DNA of 64,000 bases from Candidatus Poribacteria bacterium (GTDB lineage: Bacteria > Poribacteria > WGA-4E > WGA-3G): positions 1 through 64,000 of the forward strand of contig PYJD01000016.1 of NCBI GenBank assembly GCA_003635315.1. Direction: 5' to 3'. The notes below the pieces were generated by a model that saw only the letters and a list, made by a program, of their open reading frames with translations, made no database searches and was not told the origin of the DNA. Positions 1-7,667 of the stretch are shown piece after piece; the first letter of the stretch is position 1, and every line of letters begins with the position of its first letter. The translations under genes were made by a program, and so were the position numbers.

Positions 1-389
1 CTCCCTTGTGCTTTATAGAGGCTTTTGTCTTCATATACAATATCTTGGGGAGATTCTGTATCTAAGTCCACACCTATATCACCGAGATATTCAATAAACA
101 ATTGGATCTTCTGTGATAGTTGTTTATAGCGACGAGAAAGCGTTGTTCTATGTGGAATGCTTTTAAACTTTAGTCTTTTCACCCAGTCCGGGTGTTGTTG
201 TAGATACATATACTGTGCTTTGAAATGATTTATCTGTTTCAATGTCATTATAGTAAAAAAGATAATCAGTAAACAATCAGAATATTTTTGAGGGCGTCCA
301 ACAGAGACAGTTGAATCTAAAGATTTTTCAAAATCCATATAACGTTGAGAGAGAAATGTGATATAATACTTTTCGTCAGGATAACTCAT
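1..389 (-). CDS. Transposase, N-terminal part (runs off left edge)
   Basis: An open reading frame starts with ATG at 389 on the minus strand and continues past the window edge, giving about 129 residues. The N-terminus contains GRPQKYSD followed by a hydrophobic helix, and later an HRTTLSRRYKQL segment. This arrangement is typical of the N-terminal region of IS4/IS5-like DDE transposases, which carry a GRPxxY motif before the catalytic domain. The DDE residues would lie outside the window, so activity cannot be judged. It marks the boundary of the accessory region. I could not identify a terminal inverted repeat downstream of the start. Confidence 0.6.
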   Translation of the reverse strand, partial: MSYPDEKYYITFLSQRYMDFEKSLDSTVSVGRPQKYSDCLLIIFFTIMTLKQINHFKAQYMYLQQHPDWVKRLKFKSIPHRTTLSRRYKQLSQKIQLFIEYLGDIGVDLDTESPQDIVYEDKSLYKAQG

Positions 390-500
390 GGTTATACTCC
401 TTAGAATCTAAATTCAAAAAATAAAGTATAACCTATATCCTGACTAAATTCAATTATGCACACCCCTCATTTAATTATATGTCATTATTTTACACTCCTC

Positions 501-571
501 TGTAGGAGGGAACTCCGATTCCCGATCTTCTTTACAACGGTTAATGGAACAACTAATATTAGAAATGGTAT
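501..571. repeat. Palindromic repeat and MITE right-end remnant
   Basis: A hairpin with arms GGGAA (508-512) and TTCCC (519-523) sits just after TGTAGGAG. The same motif recurs at 23.8 kb. AGAAATGGTAT at 561-571 matches the right terminal repeat of the MITE-like family seen whole at 13.5, 17.6 and 23.7 kb. The matching left end is not recognisable, so this looks like a decayed copy. The rest of 390-661 holds no gene. Confidence 0.5.
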
Positions 572-661
572 TATAAAGGATGAATTGATAGTGATGTAAT
601 AGACAAAATTATAGGCAAGTAACACTTCTGTTACCTGCCTATGATTTTCTTAATAACCTTA

Positions 662-1639
662 CTATTTTTGCTGTTGCAACTGGTGTATTACAGAATTTAT
701 GAAATCTGCATCCCATGTTCTACTCAGTTCTCGACGAATCCCTTCCATGACTTCTGTACGCTTTTCAGGTGGTATTCCCAAAAGCTGGGCGCGAATCCGT
801 AACGCATATTCGTTATGCAGTTCTGCTTGCCTGCTCTCATAATATTTGCGAGCATCATCGGTTGGCAGTTGTTGTGAGAACGCGTCTCTTGCTGCTTTAT
901 CTGTATCCGTAAACAAATCCCGATAATCATCCATCAGCGTACCGTTCCATTCCGTAATAACTTGGTTCCATGGATTACTTTCTGGTGGTTTATTAGGTTC
1001 GGTAAATGGGGAAACAGGTTGAACAGGATTCCGTTCTGGACGCGTGGGTTCATCGAAATTTCCCTCAGGTTGAAAACTATCCTCAATGTTATTTGGGTTT
1101 TCCCGATTCTTTTCCAAATATCGTTGTAAACGCCGATCTATTTCCTCATTCCACTTTTTATTTTCTCTTAAATGTTGCTCTAATTTCTGTTTGAATTTCT
1201 GCTTGAGTTCAATAGGTGATAAAATGGGTGTATCGCCTTCGGTTTCCCATCTTTTTCTTTCCTTTGCCATTTTTTCATTAAATTTTTCATGTTCAACTTT
1301 CCACTCTTCATCAGATAATGCATTGAGTTCTGCAAGTATCTCAGCTGGTGACTTTACCTTTGCCACAATCTCTTTGTGTATAAAGGAGTTCAAAAATTCA
1401 TCTCGAATCTCAGGATTATCTGTATCAATTTCCGTCATATACTTTACAGATTGACGATACCTATCATCTGCAAGTTCTGCATCTGTAAGTTTTGGCTCAG
1501 TTTCTGAATCTACCTCAATCTCAGATTCCGTTACTTTAGGAATCTTCTTTGTGATTTCATAGTTCTGTAGAAAATAGAAAACACCGACACCGAGTAATAA
1601 GAGCATTGCTAAAGCGATGAATGTCCTACGTTTTGTCAT
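662..1639 (-). CDS. Membrane-anchored periplasmic protein, paralogue P1 (unknown function)
   Basis: A 325-residue protein with a single N-terminal membrane segment (about residues 6-24) after a positively charged MTKRR, so the bulk should lie in the periplasm. The rest is highly charged and probably helical, with a Pro-rich linker around residues 185-225. It contains LNALSDEEW near residues 106-114, matching the LN-x-LS-x-x-E motif of P2, P3 and P4 in this cluster. It lacks their KYNT motif. Its start ATG overlaps the stop of the 48-residue secreted ORF upstream (ATGA), implying translational coupling. No enzymatic motif is visible. I do not recognise a named family. Confidence 0.75.
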   Translation of the reverse strand: MTKRRTFIALAMLLLLGVGVFYFLQNYEITKKIPKVTESEIEVDSETEPKLTDAELADDRYRQSVKYMTEIDTDNPEIRDEFLNSFIHKEIVAKVKSPAEILAELNALSDEEWKVEHEKFNEKMAKERKRWETEGDTPILSPIELKQKFKQKLEQHLRENKKWNEEIDRRLQRYLEKNRENPNNIEDSFQPEGNFDEPTRPERNPVQPVSPFTEPNKPPESNPWNQVITEWNGTLMDDYRDLFTDTDKAARDAFSQQLPTDDARKYYESRQAELHNEYALRIRAQLLGIPPEKRTEVMEGIRRELSRTWDADFINSVIHQLQQQK

Positions 1640-1782
1640 TGTTGTATTTCTCCATACTTAATGATTAGCCACTTTCGGTAGAGTGTATTGATTTTATTTT
1701 GTACATCATTCGCCATAAGAATTGGGGATGTGCCAGATACAAGCACAACGACAACCAATAAAGTTAGGAAAATCCTTTTCAT
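1636..1782 (-). CDS. Small secreted protein, 48 aa
   Basis: A short ORF starts at 1782 behind a GGAG ribosome site (GGAGACATAATA before ATG). It begins MKRIF, followed by a very hydrophobic stretch (LTLLVVVVLV) and a plausible signal-peptidase region near SPILMA. The predicted mature part is only about 25 residues, basic and aromatic. Its TGA overlaps the ATG of P1, so the two are very likely co-translated. No family is recognised. The good ribosome site, signal peptide and coupled stop/start support it as a real gene. Confidence 0.6.
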   Translation of the reverse strand: MKRIFLTLLVVVVLVSGTSPILMANDVQNKINTLYRKWLIIKYGEIQQ

Positions 1783-2055
1783 TATTATGTCTCCATAAAA
1801 TATAGAAATGGTTATACCTTTGTCAAAAATAAATTATGTTTTTCAATTAGAACTTGATAATTTCTAATCGTTGATTTTTTGAACAAAATGCTACTAAAAT
1901 AGTATATGTCTGTCTGTTTTAAGAAAATTTATACCCAATAATCCTTAATAATTTAGAAACACTGAGAAACCGGGTTTAGACAATACGTATATTATCTGAC
2001 TTACACAGAAAGCAATTATCCCACTTAATCTTAGAACCTATAATATGGGAGACAT

Positions 2056-2137
2056 AATGGGTTGGCATTTACTTAGGATGGAAGTAAATTGGTGAGGTGG
2101 TAGTCTGGATGGAACTATATTAATCTGGAAAATTCCA
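2056..2137 (+). pseudogene. WD40-repeat relic
   Basis: In-frame plus-strand fragments read NGLAFT-stop-DGSKLV and then, in another frame, GSLDGTILIWKIP, which is the end of a WD40 blade. A stop and a frame change separate them. The DNA here and downstream to about 2340 resembles 5690-5940, so both came from one duplicated segment. The 1783-2223 gap holds no intact gene otherwise. Confidence 0.5.
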
Positions 2138-2223
2138 ACTCATTAAATTGATTCTCAAAAGGTTTCTGATTGTAGAAACCATCCATCGTTTTGGCAACTA
2201 CGTGTCTTGTGAATCCTTCACAA

Positions 2224-2487
2224 TTATTGCGTCTTATGTTCAGTTTCGGTTAAAACTGTTTTCAATATCGGATTGCGTTCAAGTAAATCTTTATTAGCTT
2301 TTTTAACACGTTCCACCCGCTTTGAACAGCATTTGCAATTTTTCTTCTTTGCAGAGGGTGTTGTGAAAGCAGTTGTCTGCTGTTGTGTGTGCATGGGGAG
2401 TGTATTTGTTGCATATCCAATAAAACAAACGAGGACACCAACAATAGCGAGAATGCTAACGCTATATAAGAAAAAGTTGTCTTTCAT
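2224..2487 (-). CDS. Small Cys-rich single-pass membrane protein
   Basis: Translation is taken from the ATG at 2487 (MKDNFFLYSV), which has GGAGAG nine bases upstream; a TTG at 2511 is possible but less likely. The 87-residue product has one membrane helix (about residues 6-26) and then a basic segment with an NCKCCSK motif and a charged helical tail. It directly follows P2, with about 20 bases between them. A nonsense-ridden copy follows P4 (5826-6091) and a truncated copy follows P3 (3203-3301), so this small protein is a constant partner of the P proteins. The CxCC motif could bind metal or form disulfides. Function unknown. Confidence 0.65.
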   Translation of the reverse strand: MKDNFFLYSVSILAIVGVLVCFIGYATNTLPMHTQQQTTAFTTPSAKKKNCKCCSKRVERVKKANKDLLERNPILKTVLTETEHKTQ

Positions 2488-2507
2488 AAAAGTGACTCTC
2501 CATTTTC

Positions 2508-3236
2508 TCAAAACTTAGGTTCAAATCCAGGGTCACGAAGCTTCTCTAAATGCCTTTTCGCGCCTGCTTCTGAAGCAAAGTTCTGTATCACCTGTTTAAA
2601 AGAGCCAAGGACTTCATCTATTGCTTCCTCTGAATATTCTTTTGATTGCATATTTACCCTTGCTGATTCAAAAAAATTAGGTGGCATTTCTTCAAGTACT
2701 TTACCACTTCGGATGTTTTCAAAGTAAACTTGCTGTTCTTCAGCAGAAAGAGAGTTTAAATGATTTGCATTTTCTTTATTTCGTATTTCTGAATGCTTCT
2801 TGAATTCATTTATCCTAGCTTTAAATACACTTAACTTGTTATTGACAGTCTCCATATACTTTCTTTCCTTATCCATTTCCTCGGCACTTAAGTCTTTATG
2901 ATTATGACCATTAGAATCATCCGGACGATGTGTGTGCTGATTTAATACTTCTGACACAGAGTCTGGTAATGTGTTTACTGACCCCTCACTTTCTACATGT
3001 GTATCAGTAGTGTCATCATCATCTTCTTCTTGAGATATTTTCTACCCTTGAGATGTTTCTACAGACGCTGCGTCTGACGTGTTTTCCATTGTTGTTTGGG
3101 ATTCGGTGTTGTAACGCATAACCGGTTCCGCTATGAGTTTAGGACGTACAATGGAGGCATACCAAGCTGCCCATCCTAATATGACGGTAAGAAACAGAAA
3201 CACTAAACTGAGAAATAGACGTTTCCATGTGAACAT
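2508..3236 (-). pseudogene. Membrane-anchored paralogue P2, interrupted by in-frame TAG
   Basis: The frame opened by the ATG at 3236 encodes a membrane anchor (residues 7-27), EPVMRYNT, and then meets TAG at 3042-3044 after 64 codons. Without any frame change it continues to 2508 through an acidic/His segment, LNSLSAEEQQ and a C-terminal GFEPKF. The full frame is 243 codons, close to intact P3 (229 aa), and it shares P3's KYNT, LN-x-LS-x-x-EQ and GFEPKF landmarks. So this is one gene with a single nonsense codon, not two genes. Re-initiation at the ATG at 2957 could make a 149-residue soluble C-terminal half. A sequencing error cannot be excluded. Confidence 0.75.
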
Positions 3237-3301
3237 TTTTTTACCTCAGTTAGTTTTATTGCGAGGATGCCAACGATATATACGAAAAAGTTGTCTTTCA
3301 T
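3203..3301 (-). pseudogene. Truncated copy of the small membrane protein after P3
   Basis: The ATG at 3301 begins MKDNFFVYIVGILAI, nearly identical to the first 15 residues of the protein at 2224-2487 (MKDNFFLYSVSILAI). It then diverges and stops after 32 residues, overlapping the start of P2 in another frame. It lies about 20 bases after the stop of P3, the same relative position as the other copies. It is most simply a partner gene cut short by a deletion that joined two modules. Confidence 0.5.
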
Positions 3302-3319
3302 TGAAATATCTTTTTACCT

Positions 3320-4009
3320 TCAAAACTTCGGTTCAAATCCATAGGCGCGTAGCGTTTTTAAGAGAACATCAACTGAATCAATCGTCTGGGTGGGTGCCTC
3401 AACCACTGTTCTCATCAATTGTCGCAACTGTGTAAAAAGTTCACGTTGTTCCGTTGCAGAAAGCGCGTTTAATTCTTCAATCAAATTAGGCAGAAGTTGA
3501 TTGAGTATTTCTTTTACTTCAACCTCAGATAATTTCCCTTGCCTTTGAGAGATGGGGATCATGTCTTGAATTTCCATGTATAGTGCATGTCGCGCTAAGG
3601 TGTTATCTACCGAATTCTGAAGTTCCTCTGCTTCTACCAGGATTCTCGTGATTTCTGCATATCTCGTAGAGTTTGCTGTGTGTTTCAGGGCATCTTGTTC
3701 AGGGTTTATCTGTCCCTTTTCATCAACTGGAACGACTACATTACCAAGACTTTCTGAAGTTGATAAGGCAGCAGCTTCTGCTTTACTCCCATTCTTCCGA
3801 ATCTCTTCTGTATCCGAGGCTGATGATACAGATTTTTGATATACTTCAACAGTATCTTTTTGTGTAGGGGTAATGGTGTTATATTTTTTTACTAGGACAA
3901 CGTTTGTCCGAAGTCTAATAAAACCAAAATACCATGTTACACAACCTATCACTGAAAGGCAAATTATTCCTATTACAATATATCCTAGGACGCTTCGTTG
4001 ATTTTTCAT
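3320..4009 (-). CDS. Membrane-anchored paralogue P3 (unknown function)
   Basis: The start is set at the ATG at 4009 (MKNQRSV), which has AGGAGA upstream; a longer frame from 4057 has weaker support. The 229-residue product has one membrane helix (about residues 9-28), then VKKYNTITP, a low-complexity Ser/Glu region, a helical segment, LNALSATEQRELF and a C-terminal GFEPKF. It is the intact reference for interrupted P2. The KYNT motif directly after the anchor and the LN-x-LS-x-x-EQ helix define the family. No catalytic motif is visible, so a structural or envelope-stress role is only a guess. Confidence 0.75.
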   Translation of the reverse strand: MKNQRSVLGYIVIGIICLSVIGCVTWYFGFIRLRTNVVLVKKYNTITPTQKDTVEVYQKSVSSASDTEEIRKNGSKAEAAALSTSESLGNVVVPVDEKGQINPEQDALKHTANSTRYAEITRILVEAEELQNSVDNTLARHALYMEIQDMIPISQRQGKLSEVEVKEILNQLLPNLIEELNALSATEQRELFTQLRQLMRTVVEAPTQTIDSVDVLLKTLRAYGFEPKF

Positions 4010-4114
4010 CGGGATCAATCTCCTAAATTTGTATAAATTGATGTAATCTCTTTTCAAAAAGAGATCACATCAAAAAATAAAACGGACTTTAGTAGTTTCC
4101 AATCAACACAACCT

Positions 4115-4522
4115 TTAGGCATTAGAACACCCACCACTAACACAACCGCCAGCGTCTGCACCACCTTGGTCGTCAGTGTGATCGTCATATATACAATCTA
4201 AGTAATCCAACAAGGCCGATAAATGTTCCCCTCTAGCTTCTTCAAGCTGTTCTGCAGCTCTATTCAAGTTAATTCTCGCCGCACGTTCAAGAAACGGACT
4301 TCCGCTTAGCAATGCAGCATACCACAACAATTCCGCAATCCGGTAATCTGATAGTTCTTTTTTAAGTGCCTCTTGAGCTCTCTCAAGTCTCTCTTCTGCT
4401 TCATCGCAGTCATGATGTGCAATCACAGAAACCGTAGAAAATGCCATTGTAAGCAGCACAATGAAACTTATCACGCTCAGCAAATTCGTGTTTAGTTTCG
4501 GCAACCTAATTATATTCGTCAT
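4115..4522 (-). CDS. Secreted helical Cys-containing protein
   Basis: A 135-residue protein. After a polar stretch (MTNIIRLPKLNTNL) comes a hydrophobic segment (about residues 15-34) ending near VIAHH, read here as a long-n-region signal peptide. The mature part is an alpha-helical Glu/Ala/Leu-rich region followed by an acidic segment and a Gly/Cys tail, GGCVSGGCSNA. It has four cysteines after the signal sequence. It is preceded by a GAAGG ribosome site and a hairpin (ACTTCC/GGAAGT) that recurs before the truncated homologue at 7107-7196. Function unknown; the small secreted, Cys-tailed form could also suit a peptide precursor, but nothing nearby looks like a maturation enzyme. Confidence 0.65.
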   Translation of the reverse strand: MTNIIRLPKLNTNLLSVISFIVLLTMAFSTVSVIAHHDCDEAEERLERAQEALKKELSDYRIAELLWYAALLSGSPFLERAARINLNRAAEQLEEARGEHLSALLDYLDCIYDDHTDDQGGADAGGCVSGGCSNA

Positions 4523-4541
4523 TTTCTTTTCCTTCTTTTCA

Positions 4542-4558
4542 ACTTCCGGTCAGGAAGT
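4542..4558. promoter_or_regulatory. Leader hairpin upstream of the 135-aa protein
   Basis: Inverted repeat ACTTCC / GGAAGT with a five-base loop, about 20 bases upstream of the minus-strand start at 4522. An almost identical hairpin at 7210-7228 precedes the homologous short ORF at 7196. Conservation of the hairpin plus the following purine-rich ribosome site suggests a duplicated leader. Confidence 0.4.
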
Positions 4559-4764
4559 CAGTGGGAGTAGAAGGAGAAATTGCCATTTGTAAACGCTATC
4601 CGAATCGGGCTTCCATTTAAACTTATTGCGAACAGTGATATGCAAATTGTACCATTTCTCCCACAATTTATTAACTAAAATTAATCAATTACTCTCCCGC
4701 TTAACTGTGGTGGTGGCATTTTACGTTACGGCCTTCTTCCACCGTATTATCACAAGTTTCAACA

Positions 4765-4977
4765 TCAGTCGGGGAAGATACTTAATTTTTCACTAATCTT
4801 TTCAAGAAGCTGATTGTCTAAATATCTTTCCATAATCTTCCGTTCTTGAGGTGGAAGGTTATCAATCAGTTCGTCCAACTGATACGCAATTGGGCGTAAC
4901 CATTTGAATATGCACTCCACTCTTTTTTGTACTGCTGCAGCAGTTCTTGAAATCACAACTTCTTCAGATATAGACAC
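4765..4977 (-). CDS. Small protein resembling sigma-70 region 4 (tentative)
   Basis: A 70-residue ORF. Its second half (IDNLPPQERKIM through LLEKISEKLSI) resembles the first part of a sigma-70 region 4 helix-turn-helix: a LPPxER motif, then a helix ending in an EKIxEKL element. The recognition helix expected next is missing because the frame stops right after SIFPD. It could be a truncated ECF-type sigma factor or a chance resemblance in a short helical protein. No full sigma gene is nearby. A one-base shift would extend the frame by 26 unrelated residues, so I see no restored sigma domain. Confidence 0.35.
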   Translation of the reverse strand: MSISEEVVISRTAAAVQKRVECIFKWLRPIAYQLDELIDNLPPQERKIMERYLDNQLLEKISEKLSIFPD

Positions 4978-5016
4978 AATTAAATTGACTCATTATCAAT
5001 AGAAATGTCTAACTCT

Positions 5017-5253
5017 ATAATATAAGACGCGTTGAATAGGTGTAAAAATTGCATCATCTACAGAATTTATGTAAATAATGAGGATTTAGATGGTTTTGTA
5101 GTAAATTCGTCATTTAATCATTAGTAAAGTATCACTGTATTATAAAAGACACGTTGAATAGGTGTGAAAATTGCATAATCTACAAAATCTATGTAAAATA
5201 ATGAGGATTTAGGTGTTTTTTATAGTAAATTCGTCATTTAATCATTATAGGAT
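5017..5253. repeat. Imperfect tandem duplication, about 120-bp unit
   Basis: Two adjacent copies share, in order, a CGTTGAATAGGTGT-like block, AAAATTGCAT, ATAATGAGGATTTAG, and AGTAAATTCGTCATTTAATC. Corresponding blocks are 120-123 bases apart. No ORF spans them. This accounts for most of the 4978-5290 gap. Confidence 0.7.
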
Positions 5254-5290
5254 TAAATTATTTCTATAGAATTGTGTAATCCAGGATAAA

Positions 5291-5473
5291 TTAGGAATAA
5301 TCATTATAACGGTTAATAGACAATTGTTTTATCTTGTCTCTCATCAATAGGTTTCGCAACGTTTGTATAATGTAATCTTTAGCGTAGTATTTCTTAATGA
5401 TCGTCTCTACTTTTCTCTCAATAGTGACAAAAAACGTAGGCGGTGGCATAGACGTATAAAATGATGAGGACAA
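5291..5473 (-). CDS. Small ORF of uncertain status, 60 aa
   Basis: A 60-codon minus-strand frame, Lys/Ile-rich after MPPPTFF, predicted helical (ERKVETIIKKYY, TLRNLLMRDKIKQL). It lies between the tandem duplication and a WD40 relic. No convincing ribosome site or homologue is recognised. It is kept because it is co-oriented with the cluster and lacks low-complexity translation, but it may be a chance frame in AT-rich DNA. Confidence 0.22.
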   Translation of the reverse strand: MSSSFYTSMPPPTFFVTIERKVETIIKKYYAKDYIIQTLRNLLMRDKIKQLSINRYNDYS

Positions 5474-5490
5474 TTTTGGGAATAGGGCAA

Positions 5491-5742
5491 TATACTTATG
5501 TAATCCTACAGACTGGAAAATATAAGAATAGGTTTTCAGGTAACATAGGAGATTTGAATTGTGTAGTATTCAGTCCAGATGGAAAATTACCGGCAAGTGG
5601 ATGAGATAATGTTGGGATGGAGATATGGATGCTGTTATAGTTTGGGATGTTGTATCGGTGAGTCAACTGAGTATATTAAAAGGATTGGAGTAAATTGGTG
5701 ATTGGTAGTGCGGATAGAACTGTATTAGTCTGGAGGATTCCA
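5491..5742 (+). pseudogene. WD40-repeat protein relic
   Basis: Plus-strand fragments spell successive WD40 elements in different frames. The first is TGKYKNRFSG followed by LNCVVFSPDGKLPASG, ending in a TGA where the DN turn should continue. Then come DAVIVWDVVSVSQLSILKG and IGSADRTVLVWRIP. A stop and at least one frameshift separate them, so it cannot make a propeller. The 3' part is duplicated at 2056-2137. Intact WD40 proteins of this style usually carry seven or more blades; only about two survive here. Confidence 0.6.
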
Positions 5743-5825
5743 ATACATAAAAATGATTCTCAAAAGGTTTCTGACTGTAGAAGTCATCCAATGTGTTGGC
5801 AACTCCGTGTCTTGTGTATCCTTCA

Positions 5826-6091
5826 CACTTATTACGTCTTGTATTCAGTTGCAGTTAAGACCTTTTCACTATCAGATTGCGTTCAAGCAAGTCTTAATTG
5901 GCTGTTTTAACACGTTCCACTCAATCTGCACAGCATTTGCAGTTTTCCTTCTATCCAAAGGTTGTTGTGAAAGCAAATATTTGCTTAGACGTGTGCATCG
6001 GGACAACAATTGTTGCGTATCCAATAAAACAAACCAAAACACCAACAATTGCGAGGATGCTAACGCTATATAAAAAATAAGCATCTTTCAT
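5826..6091 (-). pseudogene. Nonsense-ridden copy of the small Cys-rich membrane protein
   Basis: From the ATG at 6091 the frame reads MKDAYFLYSVSILAIVGVLV and continues parallel to the intact protein at 2224-2487 until TAG at 5951-5953. Beyond it, the same frame still gives ENCKCC, VERVK, ANxDLLERN, with further in-frame stops (TGA near 5921, TAA near 5894). There is no frameshift over this length. Its start overlaps the stop of P4 (TGATG). The first 46 residues, including the membrane helix, could still be made. Confidence 0.65.
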
Positions 6092-7050
6092 CATTCAATT
6101 CCTTTTGGTGGTGTGTAACCATACTCTGCAAGCATATCTAAATACATTCTCCATCCTTCTTCAACAATATTAAATTCTTCTATAAAAGGTTGGAGCTCTG
6201 AAGGGTATTGTGAAATTTGATTGGCCATTGTTGTTTTGGTTTGCTGCAACAATTCACGTTGTTCGTCTTGTGACAGTGTGTTTAGATGATTTACTACTAT
6301 TGGCATTGCTTCACGCATCAACTCAAGACTCTCTTTTTGGGATTGCTTAGCAAGTTCTAAGACCGCTTCTGCCTCGGCTTTCAGTTTCTTTGATGCCTCT
6401 TGTTCCTCTTTAGACTGGAGATGCTTGTGTTCTACTTCCTCTTTTTTTTCGGAAACAGATGTGTCTCTGCTTTGATCGGTGTTTTCCCGCAAATTACTCT
6501 GTTTCTGATCTGAAGGCGCGTCTGCTTCTAATATATCTTCCTGATGGCTGTGTGATGTAATAGTACCGGGTGTTTTAGATGACTGATTTTTCGGTTTTAA
6601 GGGCGTAACTGTATTATACTTCTTTACCGGTTCAGCATTCAGTATTTTCTGTGCGGGGAGATGTACAAAATACCAAAAAGAGAATCCGATCAATATAGAT
6701 ATAAAAACAGTAAGACATATTGAAACCGCATACGTTCGATTATTGAATATACTAAACATTTTTGTTTCCTTATTAAAGCGGTTAGTATTCATGTATACTT
6801 CAGAAACTTTCATAATAGCAGGTATATACCAGAATTTCCCAACTAAAAAAGCTATGAGTAGGAATATCAATATAACACAGAAAAATAGTTTTTCTGTGAC
6901 AGGTGAAAGTTGTAGATCGGGTGCCAATATATAAAATAAATAATATAATAGAAGTCCCAAAACTGTGATAATTAAGGTCACGAAAAATGCCCATGCTATC
7001 CAAAAACTTCTACTTACTTTTTTTTTATAATTGGATAACTCATTTTTCAT
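6091..7050 (-). CDS. Membrane paralogue P4 with extra N-terminal two-helix segment
   Basis: The start is set at the ATG at 7050 (MKNELSNYKK; AAAGGA upstream). The 319-residue product has membrane helices around residues 16-40, 55-75 and 105-125, then AEPVKKYNTVTP, a long charged Ser/Glu/Lys segment and LNTLSQDEQRELL near the C-terminus. From Met98 (ATG at 6759) it aligns over its whole length with P2 and P3. That internal ATG has its own AAGGA site eight bases upstream, so a 222-residue P4 could be made alone. The first 97 residues are therefore either a fusion or an upstream gene that lost its stop. The longer ORF from 7110 begins inside a neighbouring truncated gene and is less likely. Confidence 0.7.
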   Translation of the reverse strand: MKNELSNYKKKVSRSFWIAWAFFVTLIITVLGLLLYYLFYILAPDLQLSPVTEKLFFCVILIFLLIAFLVGKFWYIPAIMKVSEVYMNTNRFNKETKMFSIFNNRTYAVSICLTVFISILIGFSFWYFVHLPAQKILNAEPVKKYNTVTPLKPKNQSSKTPGTITSHSHQEDILEADAPSDQKQSNLRENTDQSRDTSVSEKKEEVEHKHLQSKEEQEASKKLKAEAEAVLELAKQSQKESLELMREAMPIVVNHLNTLSQDEQRELLQQTKTTMANQISQYPSELQPFIEEFNIVEEGWRMYLDMLAEYGYTPPKGIE

Positions 7051-7106
7051 ACTGACACATTCCTTTGTAAGTTTGAGTCGCTTGAAATTCCAAATAAACA
7101 AGCGAC

Positions 7107-7196
7107 TCATATTTCTATGCTAATGACTGAAAGCAAATTTGAGTTCACTTTCGGTAGTTGAATGGAATTAAAGTCCTTAGTTAATGTATTTGCCAT
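7107..7196 (-). pseudogene. Truncated homologue of the secreted 135-aa protein
   Basis: The ATG at 7196 opens a 29-codon frame, MANTLTKDFNSIQLPKVNSN, continuing LLSVIS and then IEI and a stop. The LPKxNxNLLSVIS segment matches the N-terminus of the protein at 4115-4522 (LPKLNTNLLSVIS). Homology ends exactly at SVIS. It is preceded by GAAGG and a hairpin like that before the intact gene. The remnant shows that the 4.1 kb gene was also part of the duplicated module. Confidence 0.55.
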
Positions 7197-7209
7197 TTTA
7201 TTCCCTTCT

Positions 7210-7228
7210 AACTTCCGTGCAGGAAGTT
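7210..7228. promoter_or_regulatory. Leader hairpin, second copy
   Basis: AACTTCC / GGAAGTT with a five-base loop, upstream of the truncated ORF at 7196 and matching the hairpin at 4542-4558. ATACCATTTCTA, the left terminal sequence of the MITE-like family, begins immediately beside it at 7229. Confidence 0.4.
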
Positions 7229-7281
7229 ATACCATTTCTAAGATATATTATGACATATAAAATTATTCACCCCACCCAGTA

Positions 7282-7667
7282 GGAGCGGTTTGCAGCCGCT
7301 CCATATGCATCAATTTAAGGAAACAATCTTTGTAAACCTATACCTGGTAGGAGCGGTTTGTAACCGCTCCAGATTTTAAACATAAACCGTAAATCCCACA
7401 AAATCCTCTGAAGTCTTGTAGGCAACGAAACCTACTTATAGAATCCTACCATTGTGGGTAGATAATTGAAACCCGGTTCGGTTAATGAAGTTTAATTATT
7501 AAAATCGGTAATTCTAATTTACCGCTGCCCCGGTAGGTGCGGTTTGTAACCGCACCGGATTTCGTCAAGATATTACCGAATGATTAAATTAATCTACATC
7601 AAACCGAACCTACCATGTGTAGGAAAGGTGCTAAATTGACACCTATGGAGCGGTTTGCAACCGCTCC
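7282..7667. repeat. Island of covarying palindromes
   Basis: Four near-identical hairpins lie at 7282-7302, 7350-7370, 7536-7556 and 7647-7667. Three use the arms GGAGCGG/CCGCTCC, and 7536 uses GGTGCGG/CCGCACC, both around a TTTG(C/T)A core. Additional small stems (GTAGG/CCTAC and CTACC/GGTAG near 7420-7460) lie between them. A fifth hairpin with a third arm pair is at 9689-9709. Both arms change together, so the palindrome itself seems to be maintained. The 7668-8160 stretch is AT-rich and I see no gene in it. Confidence 0.75.

Noticed and set aside
4980-5260. Coding tandem repeat
   Set aside because: All frames contain stops within each 120-bp unit.
7282-7667. CRISPR array suggested by regularly similar palindromes
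   Set aside because: Spacing is irregular (68, 186 and 111 bases between starts), the repeats vary, and no cas genes are present.
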